From Paraburkholderia azotifigens (lineage in GTDB: Bacteria > Pseudomonadota > Gammaproteobacteria > Burkholderiales > Burkholderiaceae): a DNA stretch of 64,000 bases. Below are positions 50,848 through 60,244 of the stretch, piece after piece. Both the position numbers and the translations under genes were made by a program. The stretch lies in assembly GCF_007995085.1 (NCBI RefSeq), contig NZ_VOQS01000003.1, positions 744,001-808,000 on the forward strand, given 5' to 3'. Each line of letters begins with the position of its first letter. The first letter of the stretch is position 1. Under the pieces are notes generated by a model that was not told the DNA's origin, ran no database searches, and was given only the letters and a program-made list of their open reading frames with translations.

Positions 50848-52188
50848 ATGAAAACAGAGCATCAGGAAGGGCCGCAGTCGTGGTACGCATCACCGTGGGT
50901 GCAGCTCGTGTTCGGCGTGGTCTGCATGGCGATGATCGCCAACATGCAGTACGGCTGGACACTGTTCGTCAACCCGATCGACGAGAAGTATCACTGGGGC
51001 CGCGCGGCCATTCAGGTGGCGTTCACCATCTTCGTCGTGACGGAGACCTGGCTCGTGCCGATCGAAGGCTATCTCGTCGACAAGTACGGGCCTAAACCTG
51101 TGGTGGTCGGCGGCGGCCTGCTGTGCGCGGTGGCCTGGGTGCTCAACTCGATGGCCTCGTCGCTGCCGCTGCTGTATCTCGCGGCTGCTATCGGCGGGAT
51201 CGGCGCGGGCGCGGTGTACGGCACGTGCGTCGGTAATGCCCTGAAGTGGTTCCCGACGCGTCGCGGTCTCGCCGCGGGCATCACGGCGGCCGGCTTCGGC
51301 GCGGGATCGGCGGCGACCGTCGTGCCGATTGCCAACATGATCAAGAGCAGCGGCTATGAAGCGACGTTCCTGTGGTTCGGCCTCGGCCAGGGCATCGTCG
51401 TGTTCCTGCTGGGCCTGTTCCTGCTCGCACCGCCTGCCACGCTGCTCGCATCCGCGAAGAACGCGGCGAAGCGCCTCGTCCACAACGCAACGCCGCGCGA
51501 AGTGATCTCCGCGCCGGTGTTCTGGGTGATGTACCTGATGTTCGTGATGATGGCGGCGGGCGGCCTGATGGCGACGGCGCAACTCGGGCCGATCGCGAAG
51601 GACTTCGGCCTGCACGACTCGCCCGTTTCGCTGCTCGGTCTGACGCTGCCCGCGCTGACGTTCGCACTGACCATCGACCGCGTGCTCAACGGTTTGACGC
51701 GCCCGTTCTTCGGCTGGATTTCCGATCGCATCGGCCGTGAGAACACGATGTTCGTCGCGTTCGCGATCGAGGCCGTCGGCATTCTCGCGCTGTCGAAATT
51801 CGGTCAGAGCCCGGTTGCGTTCGTCGTGCTGACGGGCATCGTGTTCTTCGCGTGGGGCGAAATCTACAGCCTGTTCCCGGCGACTTGCGGCGACACGTTC
51901 GGTCCGAAGTTCGCGGCGACCAACGCCGGTCTGCTCTACACGGCGAAGGGCACGGCTGCGCTGCTGGTGCCGTTCACGAGCATCGTCACGGCCGCTACGG
52001 GCAGCTGGCACGCCGTGTTCATGCTCGCGTCGGGCATGGCCGCCGTCGCGGCTCTGCTGGCGCTCTTCGTGCTCAAGCCGATGCGCCGCGCCTACGCGCT
52101 CCAGCATTCGGAGCCGTCGCTGGAAGTGCCGTACGGTTCATCGACGCGCATCAGCGACTCGGCGCGTATCTCGGCTGAAGGCGGCTGA
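50848..52188 (+). CDS. MFS transporter, OFA (oxalate/formate antiporter) family
   Basis: 446-residue 12-helix carrier. The N-terminal PWVQLVFGVVCMAMIANMQYGWTLFVNPI and the VVTETWLVPIEGYLVDKYGPKPVVVGGG motif A region are typical of OxlT-like proteins; FPATCGDTFGPKFAATNAGLLYTAKG near the C-terminus is also OFA-specific. The substrate could be oxalate/formate or another small carboxylate. ATG 50848 has AAGGAG 6 bases upstream. Same strand as the mxa operon, but a hairpin and about 320 bp separate them. Confidence 0.85.
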   Translation: MKTEHQEGPQSWYASPWVQLVFGVVCMAMIANMQYGWTLFVNPIDEKYHWGRAAIQVAFTIFVVTETWLVPIEGYLVDKYGPKPVVVGGGLLCAVAWVLNSMASSLPLLYLAAAIGGIGAGAVYGTCVGNALKWFPTRRGLAAGITAAGFGAGSAATVVPIANMIKSSGYEATFLWFGLGQGIVVFLLGLFLLAPPATLLASAKNAAKRLVHNATPREVISAPVFWVMYLMFVMMAAGGLMATAQLGPIAKDFGLHDSPVSLLGLTLPALTFALTIDRVLNGLTRPFFGWISDRIGRENTMFVAFAIEAVGILALSKFGQSPVAFVVLTGIVFFAWGEIYSLFPATCGDTFGPKFAATNAGLLYTAKGTAALLVPFTSIVTAATGSWHAVFMLASGMAAVAALLALFVLKPMRRAYALQHSEPSLEVPYGSSTRISDSARISAEGG

Positions 52189-52216
52189 CGGGCAGCACGC
52201 GGTTTAACGTTGTCAC

Positions 52217-52254
52217 AATGCCCGTCCGCCGGCGCGCGACGGGCATTCGTTCTT
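52217..52254 (+). terminator. Probable terminator of the OFA transporter gene
   Basis: Ten-base perfect arms AATGCCCGTC and GACGGGCATT (52217-52226, 52238-52247) followed by CGTTCTT, a weak T-tract, 29 bases after the stop. The next 258 bp before mxaR hold its promoter region; no motif is clear there. Confidence 0.65.
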
Positions 52255-52512
52255 CTGCAACGCGAAGACGTACGCCGAACCTGGCGCACTCTGTAGCGGC
52301 GCGCGTGACACACTGCCCTCATCCCGCGGCAGTTGTCACGCTCGCGCGCCGTGCCTCCGGTACACGAAGGCCACAGTGCCGCTCTGGCACGAACCGTGCG
52401 CGCCCCGCTCTCGCCGATACGCACGCCGCCCCAACCAAGCCTCGCCAGCCGTCGATTCACCCGGCGTCCGTGTCGCCCTTCCGACACTGGCCGACCGAGA
52501 GAGGCGAATCCG

Positions 52513-53532
52513 ATGGACCGCGAAGAGCTACTCGAAGACTGGCGCACGCTCGCGCTCGATATCGAGCATCAGGTGGAGAACGCGGTCATCGGGCAGCCCG
52601 AGACCATCCGGCTCATCAACGTCGCCCTGTTCGCGCGCGGCCACGTGCTGCTGGAAGGCGGCGTCGGCGTCGGCAAGACGACGATCCTGCGCGCCTTCGC
52701 GCGGGCGATCGGCGGCGACTTCGAACGCGTGGAAGGCACGATCGACCTGATGCCGGGCGATCTCGTCTATCACACGTATGTCGATGCCGAAGGCAGGCCG
52801 CGTATCGACCCCGGTCCGCTGATCAAGCATGGCGAGCGGCTTGCCACATTCTTCTTCAACGAGATCAACCGCGCGCGGCCGCAGGTGCAATCGCTGCTGC
52901 TGCGCGCGATGGCCGAGCGTTCCGTGTTCGCGTTCGATCGCGAGTACCGCTTCCCTCATATGACCGTGTTCGCCGACCGCAACAAGGTCGAGAAGGAAGA
53001 GACGTTCGAGCTGGCGGCCGCGGCGCGCGATCGATTCATGTTCGAACTGAATATGTCGACACCCGACGATGCGCCCGCGCGGCGCGCGCTCGTCTTCGAT
53101 CCCGACTTCCACGACACGGACGCGCTGCTCGCGCGCGTGACGCCCGACGTGCTGCCGTGGCAACGACTGAACGCAATCGCCGCGAGCATCCAGCGCACGA
53201 TCCACGCGAGCGAAGCGATCGAACGCTATGCGCTCGATATCTGGCGCGCGACCGAAAATCCGTCGCAGTTCGATATCGCGCTCGACGACGTCGACATGCA
53301 GCGCCTGATTCTCGCCGGCGCCAGCCCGCGCGGCATGAGCGCATTGCTGCGCGCGGCGCGCGTGGTCGCGTGGCTCGACGGACGCACGTATCTGACACCC
53401 GAGGACATTCACCGCGTGTTGCTGCCGACCCTCGGCCATCGCGTGTACTTCACGCCCATCTACGAGCTGCGCCGCCAGCAACTCTCCGACGCGCTGATGA
53501 CGCAGATCGTTTCGCGAGTCGCCGCGCCGTGA
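52513..53532 (+). CDS. mxaR: MoxR-type AAA+ ATPase, MxaR-like
   Basis: 339-residue MoxR ATPase. Walker A GGVGVGKTT (about 49-57), Walker B region TFFFNEINRARPQVQSLLLRAMAE (the E-I-N-R-A motif of MoxR), sensor and lid domain LAGASPRGMSALLRAARVVAWLDGR. MoxR proteins remodel partners together with vWA proteins. In methylotrophs MxaR with MxaS, A, C, K and L helps to mature the PQQ- and calcium-dependent methanol dehydrogenase. First gene of six; overlaps mxaS by GTGA. Confidence 0.85.
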   Translation: MDREELLEDWRTLALDIEHQVENAVIGQPETIRLINVALFARGHVLLEGGVGVGKTTILRAFARAIGGDFERVEGTIDLMPGDLVYHTYVDAEGRPRIDPGPLIKHGERLATFFFNEINRARPQVQSLLLRAMAERSVFAFDREYRFPHMTVFADRNKVEKEETFELAAAARDRFMFELNMSTPDDAPARRALVFDPDFHDTDALLARVTPDVLPWQRLNAIAASIQRTIHASEAIERYALDIWRATENPSQFDIALDDVDMQRLILAGASPRGMSALLRAARVVAWLDGRTYLTPEDIHRVLLPTLGHRVYFTPIYELRRQQLSDALMTQIVSRVAAP

Positions 53533-54401
53533 ACACGCTCGCGGAGTTCCAGTACCGGCTGCCCGTGCGCGTGTCGGGCGCGCGGCCCGGCGGGCATCGC
53601 GGATCGAGCGTCGGCATCGGCCAGGAATTTGCCGCGCACACACGGCTCTTCGATCATCCCGATCCGCGCCGGATCGATGTCCGCGCAAGCGTGCGCACGG
53701 TGCAGCGCGAATGGCTCGTGCGCGTGCACCGGCAGCGCGTGGCCGTGCCCGTGCATGCCGTCGTCGACGTGTCGGCGTCGATGCGCTTCGGCGGGGACAA
53801 CACGAAGCTGGAAGTTGCCGCGGCCTTCGTCGAAGCGCTCGGACATAGCGCGTTCCGCATCGGCGATCCCGTCGGCATGCTCGCATTCGACGACGCCGCG
53901 CGCGAAGACCTGTTCGTACCCGCACGGCACGCGCGCGGCATGGGCGCGCTGATGGCCGAACTGTTGCGCGACAGCGCGCCGGATCGAACGCACCCGTCAT
54001 CGTCGTCGCGCGAAACCGGCCTGCGCGACATTGCCACACGTCTCGCGGGCCGCGCGTGTCTCGTCTTTCTGGTGTCCGACTTTCATTGGCCGCTCGACGC
54101 GCTGCCCGATCTGCTCGATACGCTGACGCACGCGTGGGTCGTGCCCGTCGTCCTGTGGGACCGCGCCGAAGTGGAGCCGCCCGCGCACAACGGCTGGATG
54201 TCGCTGGTCGATGTCGAGTCGGGTGAAATGCGCTCGATGTGGATGCGCGATTCCGTTCGCGCGCGCTGGCGCGGCGCCGTCGCTGACCGTCGCGCGCAAA
54301 TCGCCGCGCTGTTCGCGCGCCACGGCGTTCGACCGTTCTTCAATCAAGGCGCGTTCGATCCCGAAGCGCTCAGCCGCTATTTTCTCGAGTTGACGGCATG
54401 A
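53529..54401 (+). CDS. mxaS: DUF58 (vWA-like) protein, MxaS-like
   Basis: 290-residue DUF58 protein. The partial von Willebrand A site is present as D80-V-S-A-S84 (VVDVSASMRFG), and FLVSDFHWPLDALPDLLDTL supplies the later acidic loop. No signal peptide or clear membrane helix. GTG 53529 overlaps the mxaR stop by 4 bases, as expected for a tightly coupled MoxR-DUF58 pair. Predicted to act with MxaR in assembling a periplasmic dehydrogenase. Confidence 0.8.
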   Translation: MNTLAEFQYRLPVRVSGARPGGHRGSSVGIGQEFAAHTRLFDHPDPRRIDVRASVRTVQREWLVRVHRQRVAVPVHAVVDVSASMRFGGDNTKLEVAAAFVEALGHSAFRIGDPVGMLAFDDAAREDLFVPARHARGMGALMAELLRDSAPDRTHPSSSSRETGLRDIATRLAGRACLVFLVSDFHWPLDALPDLLDTLTHAWVVPVVLWDRAEVEPPAHNGWMSLVDVESGEMRSMWMRDSVRARWRGAVADRRAQIAALFARHGVRPFFNQGAFDPEALSRYFLELTA

Positions 54402-55273
54402 CGCGCGCCCGCCTACGCCCGACGATCGCACTTGTGCTCATGGCGCTATGTGCACACGCTGCCGCGGAACCCGCGACCGTGCAGCAGCCGCGCGCATTCG
54501 GCCATGTGCTCGGGGACCTCGTGACTCAGCAGGTGTTGCTCGATTCAGGCACCCCTCACAACGAACTCGCGGCGATGCCGTCGACGGGCCGCGTGAACGC
54601 GTGGCTCGAACGCCGTCCGCCGTCCCTCAGGACGGATGCCGACGGCCGGCGATGGCTGGTGCTCGACTATCAGGTGATGAACTCGCCGCGCGCGCTGACC
54701 GTCACGACGACGCCGCCGCTGCAACTGCGCCTCGCGTCGGGCAAGACGCTGGACGTTGCGCAAAGCCCGCTGTCGATCGGTCCGCTCGCGCCAGTCGCTG
54801 CCGCCGATGCGCAACGCCTCGCAGGCCTTCAACCCGACCGTCTGCTCGCAGCCGAATCGACGGCGCCGTTGCAGCGCGCATTGATCATGTGGAGCGCGCT
54901 CGCTTTCGCGGTGATCGTCGCGTGGCTCGGCTGGTGGCTCTGGCGCAACCGGCGCGATGCGCGGCGGCTTCCGTTCGCGAAGGCGTGGGCGCGCTTCGGC
55001 CGCGAGGACGACACGACGCTCGATGCGAATCCGGAAGCGTGGCGCGGTCTGCATCGCGCGCTCGACGAAGCGGCGGGACGCGTCGTGCTGTCCGGATCGG
55101 TGACGGACCTTGCGCAGAAAGCGCCGCATCTGCGCGAACTTCAGCCGCAACTGGAGCAATTCTTCCAGCGCTCGTCCGACCGCTTTTTCAGCGACGTTCC
55201 CGTGGCATCGCCGTTCTCGCTGCGCGATCTGTATCGCGCGCTGTATCGCGCGGAAAAGCGCCATCACCGATGA
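54398..55273 (+). CDS. mxaA: MxaA-like membrane-anchored protein
   Basis: 291 residues: signal peptide (1-23), a periplasmic beta-rich domain (about 24-160), one membrane helix (about 165-185; MWSALAFAVIVAWLGWWLW) and a basic cytoplasmic tail with a helical region. This layout and length match MxaA, needed for calcium incorporation in methanol dehydrogenase. A general DUF4381-type protein of Bat/aerotolerance operons is the alternative. Overlaps both neighbours by 4 bases. Confidence 0.7.
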   Translation: MTRARLRPTIALVLMALCAHAAAEPATVQQPRAFGHVLGDLVTQQVLLDSGTPHNELAAMPSTGRVNAWLERRPPSLRTDADGRRWLVLDYQVMNSPRALTVTTTPPLQLRLASGKTLDVAQSPLSIGPLAPVAAADAQRLAGLQPDRLLAAESTAPLQRALIMWSALAFAVIVAWLGWWLWRNRRDARRLPFAKAWARFGREDDTTLDANPEAWRGLHRALDEAAGRVVLSGSVTDLAQKAPHLRELQPQLEQFFQRSSDRFFSDVPVASPFSLRDLYRALYRAEKRHHR

Positions 55274-56268
55274 GCACGCCGCCCGACTTCCTCTATCCGT
55301 GGGCGCTCGTGCTGCTGCCGCTCGCCGCGCTGCCGCTGCTGCGCAGGAGCATCGATACGCTGCCGTATTCATGGGTCGCATGGCTGCCGCGCGACCGCGC
55401 GGGCCGCATGGTCGCGATCATCTGGCGCGCCGCCGCCGTGATCGCGCTCGCGGCTGTGATCGTCGGGCTCGCGGGACCGGGCTTTTCCGGCGAGCAGACG
55501 CGAATCACGGGTACAGGTGCCGAGATTCTGATTCTGATGGACGGCAGCGGCAGCATGAATCAGGCGATCAGCAGCGGCTCGATGAATGTCGCCGACGCGC
55601 CCACGGCGGGCGAGACGAAGAACCAGATGGCGCGCGATGCGATCACCGCGTTCGTCGCGCAGCGCGCGAACGACCGCCTCGCGTTCATGCTGTTCGGCAC
55701 GCATCCGATGCTCGCCGTGCCCTTCACGCGCGACCGCACTGTGATCGATGCCGCGATCGCCGCAACGGGCGTTGGACGCGGCACGCCCGACACGCTGCTC
55801 GACCGCGGCATCCAGTCCGCCGTCGAACTGTTCGACGGCCGTCAGCGCACGAGCAGCCGCGCGATCGTGCTGGTCTCCGACGGCGGCGCGCGGCTCGACG
55901 ACGTGGCGCGCGAACACATCCGTGCAGGGCTGGCGCGCAACGGCGTCGCGCTGTACTTCATCTATCTGCGCAGCGGCATCTACAGTCCCGATCTGCACGT
56001 GCGTCTCGCCGACGCCGATCATTCGCCCGAAGCCGAGCTGCATCGCTTCTTCCTGTCGCTGCCGACGGCCTATCGCCTGTATCAGGCCGACAGCCCGCAG
56101 CAGGTCGCGCGCGCGATGAGCGATATCGCACGCACGGAGAATGCGCCTGTGTCGTTCGTCGAGCGCTTGCCGAGACAGGATCGCAGCGCGTGGTGTTACG
56201 CGACGGCTCTGGTCTGCTGCGCGTTGCTGGTCGGCGTGTGGTTCATGCAAAGACGGAGCCTGCGATGA
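55270..56268 (+). CDS. mxaC: vWA-domain membrane protein, MxaC-like
   Basis: 332 residues with two N-terminal membrane helices (about 8-24 and 50-70), a vWA domain (about 84-270) with complete MIDAS D91-G-S-G-S95 (LMDGSGSM), and a C-terminal helix (about 307-324). The arrangement is like BatA/MxaC. The domain should face the periplasm and coordinate a divalent metal. ATGA overlaps at both ends. Confidence 0.78.
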   Translation: MSTPPDFLYPWALVLLPLAALPLLRRSIDTLPYSWVAWLPRDRAGRMVAIIWRAAAVIALAAVIVGLAGPGFSGEQTRITGTGAEILILMDGSGSMNQAISSGSMNVADAPTAGETKNQMARDAITAFVAQRANDRLAFMLFGTHPMLAVPFTRDRTVIDAAIAATGVGRGTPDTLLDRGIQSAVELFDGRQRTSSRAIVLVSDGGARLDDVAREHIRAGLARNGVALYFIYLRSGIYSPDLHVRLADADHSPEAELHRFFLSLPTAYRLYQADSPQQVARAMSDIARTENAPVSFVERLPRQDRSAWCYATALVCCALLVGVWFMQRRSLR

Positions 56269-56825
56269 AGCGGCTGCCCATCCATCTGATGTTCGGCGCG
56301 GCGACGCTATGTTGCGCGGGCGTCGCCGGCTACTACGCCGTGCGGCTTCAACACATCGGGCAGTCGAATCGCGAAGTGGCCGCGATCGGTACGCAGCCGC
56401 GCGCGCAGTGGAGCAAGTCCGAACTCGAAAGCAACGACCCCGCCGTGCGCCTCGCGCAAGCCGTCGCGCTCGCGCGCGCGGGCCAGCATGCCGAAGCGGG
56501 CAAGCTCTACTACGATCTGTCGCGCGCGGCGTCTTCGAGCGAAGCGGGCCGCCTCGCCCTCTACGATCTCGCCAACATGTATCTGCGCGAAGCTGCGGGC
56601 GACGATGCGCAAGGCCCCGTGCGCTCGCCGCCGATGCTCGAAACCGCGAAGGCGCGCTATCGCGAAGTGTTGCGCGTCGACGCAGGCAACTGGGACGCGC
56701 GCTACAACCTCGAACGCGCGCTGCGGCTCGCGCCCGAAGCGCAGGACACCGCCGACGACACGAAGGACGTCAAGGAGCAGCACAACATCAACGTGCGCGG
56801 CGCGGCGCCGGAGGAATTGCCGTGA
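56265..56825 (+). CDS. mxaK: MxaK-like protein with TPR-like helices
   Basis: 186 residues: one N-terminal membrane helix (about 7-25) and a periplasmic helical repeat region (RLAQAVALARAGQHAEAGKLYYDL; WDARYNLERALRLAPEAQ) of TPR type. Length and position between two vWA genes fit MxaK. Alternative: a BatC-like TPR protein. Overlaps mxaC and mxaL by 4 bases each. Confidence 0.7.
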   Translation: MKRLPIHLMFGAATLCCAGVAGYYAVRLQHIGQSNREVAAIGTQPRAQWSKSELESNDPAVRLAQAVALARAGQHAEAGKLYYDLSRAASSSEAGRLALYDLANMYLREAAGDDAQGPVRSPPMLETAKARYREVLRVDAGNWDARYNLERALRLAPEAQDTADDTKDVKEQHNINVRGAAPEELP

Positions 56826-57784
56826 AGCGTGGCGCGCAATTCGGCAGACGTTATCTGCGCGGACGCTGGTGGCAGCTTCCGCTCGCCGCGCTGCTGCTCG
56901 CCGCTGCCGTGCTGATGCCGCCCGTCGAATTCAAACGGCCCGTGTTCCGCTATGTCGTCACGTTCGATATCACGCAGAGCATGGATGTCGAGGACGTCGC
57001 GCTCGGCGGCAAGCCGGCGAGCCGCATCGACTTCGCGAAGGCCGCGATCAGCGATGCGCTGCAGCACCTGCCATGCGGCTCGGAAATCGGCTGGAGCGTG
57101 TTCACGAATCAGCGTTCGCTGCTGCTCGTCGCCCCTGTCGAGCTTTGCAGCAACTACGATGCGCTGCTCTCGTCGCTCGATCAGATCGGCGGGAACATGC
57201 GCTGGATCAACAGCAGCGTGATCGCGCAAGGCGGCATCTATTCGGCGATCCGCGCCGCGACGGAACTCGGCCGCAACACCGACGTCGTGTTCATCACCGA
57301 TGGCCAGGAAGCGCCGCCTGTCGCACCGAACGAAACGACCGTGCGAGATATTCCGCAGGGACTCGTGCACGGCTGGCTGATCGGCGTCGGCGGCGACCAG
57401 CCCGCGCCGATTCCGAAGACCAATGCCGACGGCGTGCGGACCGGCTACTGGCAGGCCGACGAAGTCCGGCAAGTGCGCCCCGAGCCCGGCGCGCCTGCCG
57501 TCGCCGAGAGTCATGAAGAGTTGTCGCAGCTCCGGGAAACGTATCTCGAAGCCGTGGCTGGGCATCTGGGCTTCGGCTATAGACGGCTCGTCGCACCGAC
57601 TTCGTTGCGCGCGCCGCTGACCGATCCGCGCTACGCGCATGCGGTTCCCGTTGCGACTGATATCCGTTGGGTGCCCGCGTTGCTCGCGCTGATTCTGCTC
57701 GTATGGCGCTTTCTTCCGGTGCGACGCGGCGCGGGTGCGGATAAGCGTGTCAGTGCAGACTCCATTCGGGCACGCGCTTATTGA
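56822..57784 (+). CDS. mxaL: vWA-domain membrane protein, MxaL-like
   Basis: 320 residues: N-terminal helix (about 18-33), vWA domain (about 43-235) with modified MIDAS D49-I-T-Q-S53 (FDITQSMDVEDV) and VVFITDGQEAPP as the later metal loop, and a C-terminal helix (about 292-308). The DITQSM form is characteristic of MxaL as I recall it. Start GTG 56822 overlaps the mxaK stop. Last gene of the mxaRSACKL set; no mxaFJGI genes are in the window. Confidence 0.75.
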   Translation: MKRGAQFGRRYLRGRWWQLPLAALLLAAAVLMPPVEFKRPVFRYVVTFDITQSMDVEDVALGGKPASRIDFAKAAISDALQHLPCGSEIGWSVFTNQRSLLLVAPVELCSNYDALLSSLDQIGGNMRWINSSVIAQGGIYSAIRAATELGRNTDVVFITDGQEAPPVAPNETTVRDIPQGLVHGWLIGVGGDQPAPIPKTNADGVRTGYWQADEVRQVRPEPGAPAVAESHEELSQLRETYLEAVAGHLGFGYRRLVAPTSLRAPLTDPRYAHAVPVATDIRWVPALLALILLVWRFLPVRRGAGADKRVSADSIRARAY

Positions 57785-57862
57785 GTGCTTATTGAGTGCT
57801 TAATGAACGATGCAGGCATGCGGACTGCTGTCCTTGTCATCATTTTGCAAGGACAAGCGCTC

Positions 57863-58186
57863 ATGCACTCGAACCCGATTTCACCCGTTTTGCGCCAGCT
57901 CGTTCTTTCGGCGGGCGTGTTCTGCGCGGCGATATCCCTGTCGACTTTCGCCGAAGCACAGATCACCGCACCGAGCGGCTCGCCGCCGCAAGAAAGCCGC
58001 ACCGCGCCAATGGGCACGAACCCGCAAACGCCCGCGCCGCACACGCTTGAATCGGATACACCGCAAGCGGCCGAAGCAAAGCCGGACCAGCGCGAAAAGT
58101 CAAAAGCGAAGCCGGGACACAAGCCCGAAGGCGCGGGCGGCTTTGATAATGGGCTGTATGGGACGGGGCAGGGGAGTAACAAGTGA
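57863..58186 (+). CDS. Small secreted proline-rich protein
   Basis: 107 residues: signal peptide ending at AEA (about residue 32), then a low-complexity P/S/T/K/G-rich mature part (QESRTAPMGTNPQTPAPHTLE; EKSKAKPGHKPEGAGGFDNG). No recognised family. ATG 57863 has AAGGA about 9 bases upstream. Lies between mxaL and aauB on the same strand, so it may belong to either system. An 11-bp perfect tandem duplication (57781-57791, 57792-57802) precedes it. Confidence 0.55.
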   Translation: MHSNPISPVLRQLVLSAGVFCAAISLSTFAEAQITAPSGSPPQESRTAPMGTNPQTPAPHTLESDTPQAAEAKPDQREKSKAKPGHKPEGAGGFDNGLYGTGQGSNK

Positions 58187-58512
58187 ACTCTGCACTGCTA
58201 CTTCACGGACCGCCCACGCGCTGAAGGCCCCCGACTCCCGGCCTACCCCTCACCAGCACGCGACCATCGCGTGACTGACATGTGCCCATGCGCTTTTCGA
58301 TTGCCGGGTGGTTTCGCCTCTCGCGCAGCCACCTGAGACAAACCCTAACCCCCAACAGCCGCACCGCGCGCAACCCAACACAAGCCCTACATCCCTTTCA
58401 CCAAGGCTACCAATATCCCAAATCGGCACGCACGCATTGCCGGTTTCGGCGTTGGCCCGATTTTTCGTCGATCTAAAGTCGCCTCACACAACCCATCTCA
58501 ACTGGAGGCGAC
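58187..58512. other. Intergenic region upstream of the amine dehydrogenase operon
   Basis: 326 bp without a gene. It should hold the aau promoter, but I find no sigma-54 element, strong -35/-10 pair or convincing palindrome. Confidence 0.4.
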
Positions 58513-59670
58513 ATGAGAATAAGGCGACGAACCGCGTCCATCGCGGCGACGCTGTCATTTGCCGCGGCCTGCACCGGCAGCGCGCATGCAATCGAAAAGC
58601 CCGAAGAACTGACCGTGCAGAAGCTGCCCGCATGGCATCCGCACGAAGTGTTCGTTGTCGACATTTCGATGCCGTCGATGACGGACGCGCGCATCTACAT
58701 GTACGACGCCGACGCGAAGAAACTGCTCGGCCAGATCGACGCAGGCTTCGCACCGGGCTTTGCGATCTCGCCGGACCACAAGACGAGCTACGTGTCGACC
58801 ACGTACTTCGCACGCGGCTCGCACGGCGCGCGCACCGACGTCGTCGAGATGACCGACAACGCGACGCTCGATCACACGGGCGAAATCGTCATTCCGCCGA
58901 AGCACGGCCAGCACGTGCCGTCGCCGTACAACACGACGTTTAGCGCGGACGGCAAGCGCGTTTATGTGACCAACATCACGCCTGCCGCATCGGTGACGGT
59001 GATCGATGTCGCATCGAAGAAGGTGCTCTCCGAAATCGACATGGCCGCGTGCGTGCTCGCCTATCCGTCGGGCAACGACCGCTTCACGGGCCTGTGCGAA
59101 AGCGGCAAGGCGCTGACCGTCACGCTCGACGCGAACGGCAAGGAAGCAAAGCGCGTGATGTCCGATGCGTTCATCGACGTCGATAAAGATCCTGCGTACA
59201 TCAACGCGTCGCCGTATCAGGGCGGTTATCTGTTCACGACTTTCCACGGCATGGTGCGCAGCGCCGATTTCCGTGGCGACAAGCCCGTGTTCGGCAAGCC
59301 ATGGTCGCTGCTGACGGACGCCGAGCGCGCCGAAGGCTGGCGTCCCGGCGGCATGCAACAGACAGCCGTACAGGCGAAGCTGCATCGCTATTACGTCGCG
59401 ATGCACAAGGGTGAAGAAGGCTCGCACAAGGATCCGGGCACGGAAATCTGGGTGTACGACCTGCAGACGAAAAAGCGCATCGCGCGCTGGGATCTGTCGC
59501 AGCAGAAGATCGACCCGATCGCATCGATCCAGGTCAGCGAAGACGACAAGCCCTTGTTTTACGGCATCACGGGCACGTCGGATCTCGTCGTGATGGATGC
59601 GCGCACGGGCAAGCTGCAGAACGTCGAAAAGCAGGTCGGCAATACGTCGTCGCTGCTCGTCAATCCGTGA
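58513..59670 (+). CDS. aauB: Aromatic amine/methylamine dehydrogenase heavy (alpha) chain
   Basis: 385-residue periplasmic beta-propeller subunit of a TTQ amine dehydrogenase (mauB/aauB family), with signal peptide 1-26 (ending GSAHA). Family features: DISMPSMTDARIYMYD, STTYFARGSHGARTDVVEM, PWSLLTDAERAEGWRPGG, AMHKGEEGSHKDPGTEIWVYD. The middle resembles aromatic amine dehydrogenase while WRPGG and the C-terminal VSEDDKPLFYGITG also recall methylamine dehydrogenase. GGAG lies 5 bases before ATG 58513. The light chain favours the aromatic type. It forms alpha2-beta2 with AauA. Confidence 0.9.
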   Translation: MRIRRRTASIAATLSFAAACTGSAHAIEKPEELTVQKLPAWHPHEVFVVDISMPSMTDARIYMYDADAKKLLGQIDAGFAPGFAISPDHKTSYVSTTYFARGSHGARTDVVEMTDNATLDHTGEIVIPPKHGQHVPSPYNTTFSADGKRVYVTNITPAASVTVIDVASKKVLSEIDMAACVLAYPSGNDRFTGLCESGKALTVTLDANGKEAKRVMSDAFIDVDKDPAYINASPYQGGYLFTTFHGMVRSADFRGDKPVFGKPWSLLTDAERAEGWRPGGMQQTAVQAKLHRYYVAMHKGEEGSHKDPGTEIWVYDLQTKKRIARWDLSQQKIDPIASIQVSEDDKPLFYGITGTSDLVVMDARTGKLQNVEKQVGNTSSLLVNP

Positions 59671-59677
59671 GGCCGAC

Positions 59678-60244
59678 ATGATGCTCGATCCTGTACTCGC
59701 GACGGGCGCGCAAGCCAGCACGGCGATTGTCGTGCTGCTCGGCGCCGTCGCCAAATGGCGGCGCCCGGCCGCGTTCCGTCAGGCGCTCGGCGACTACCGT
59801 CTGCTGCCCGACGCGTTGACGGCGCCCGCCGCCATCGCGATTGCGGCAGCGGAAACGGTCGGCGCCGCCGCGCTGCTGTTCCCCGATACGCGCGTGCCCG
59901 GCGCCATCGTGCTGGTCGCGCTGCTGCTCGCGTTCGCGGCGGGCCTCGCGTTCAACATCCTTCGCGGTCACACGGATATCGACTGCGGCTGCTCGGGCTT
60001 TGCTGCGACGCAAGCCACGACGCAGCAGAACGCGCCGCGCGGCATCGGCTGGTTCCATGTCGCGCGTGCGTTGCTGCTTGCGGCGCTCGCCGCCACTGCA
60101 TTCATCGAACCTGCAACGCGTTCGATCGTGTGGCTCGACTACCTGACGCTCTTCTTTGCCGTGCTGCTGATCGTCTGCGCACTGCTCACTTTCGATGTGC
60201 TGCTCGCCAACGTGCCGCGCCTCTCTCACTTGAGGAATTCATGA
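59678..60244 (+). CDS. mauE: MauE, membrane protein for amine dehydrogenase maturation
   Basis: 188-residue integral membrane protein with four to five helices, DoxX/VKOR-like MauE family, needed for transport or disulphide formation of the small subunit. Conserved KWRRPAAFRQALGDYRLLP near the N-terminus and a Cys-rich DIDCGCSGF loop (redox-type C-x-C) about residue 105. ATG 59678 follows GAGG by 5 bases; the stop overlaps mauD (ATGA 60241-60244). Confidence 0.92.
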   Translation: MMLDPVLATGAQASTAIVVLLGAVAKWRRPAAFRQALGDYRLLPDALTAPAAIAIAAAETVGAAALLFPDTRVPGAIVLVALLLAFAAGLAFNILRGHTDIDCGCSGFAATQATTQQNAPRGIGWFHVARALLLAALAATAFIEPATRSIVWLDYLTLFFAVLLIVCALLTFDVLLANVPRLSHLRNS

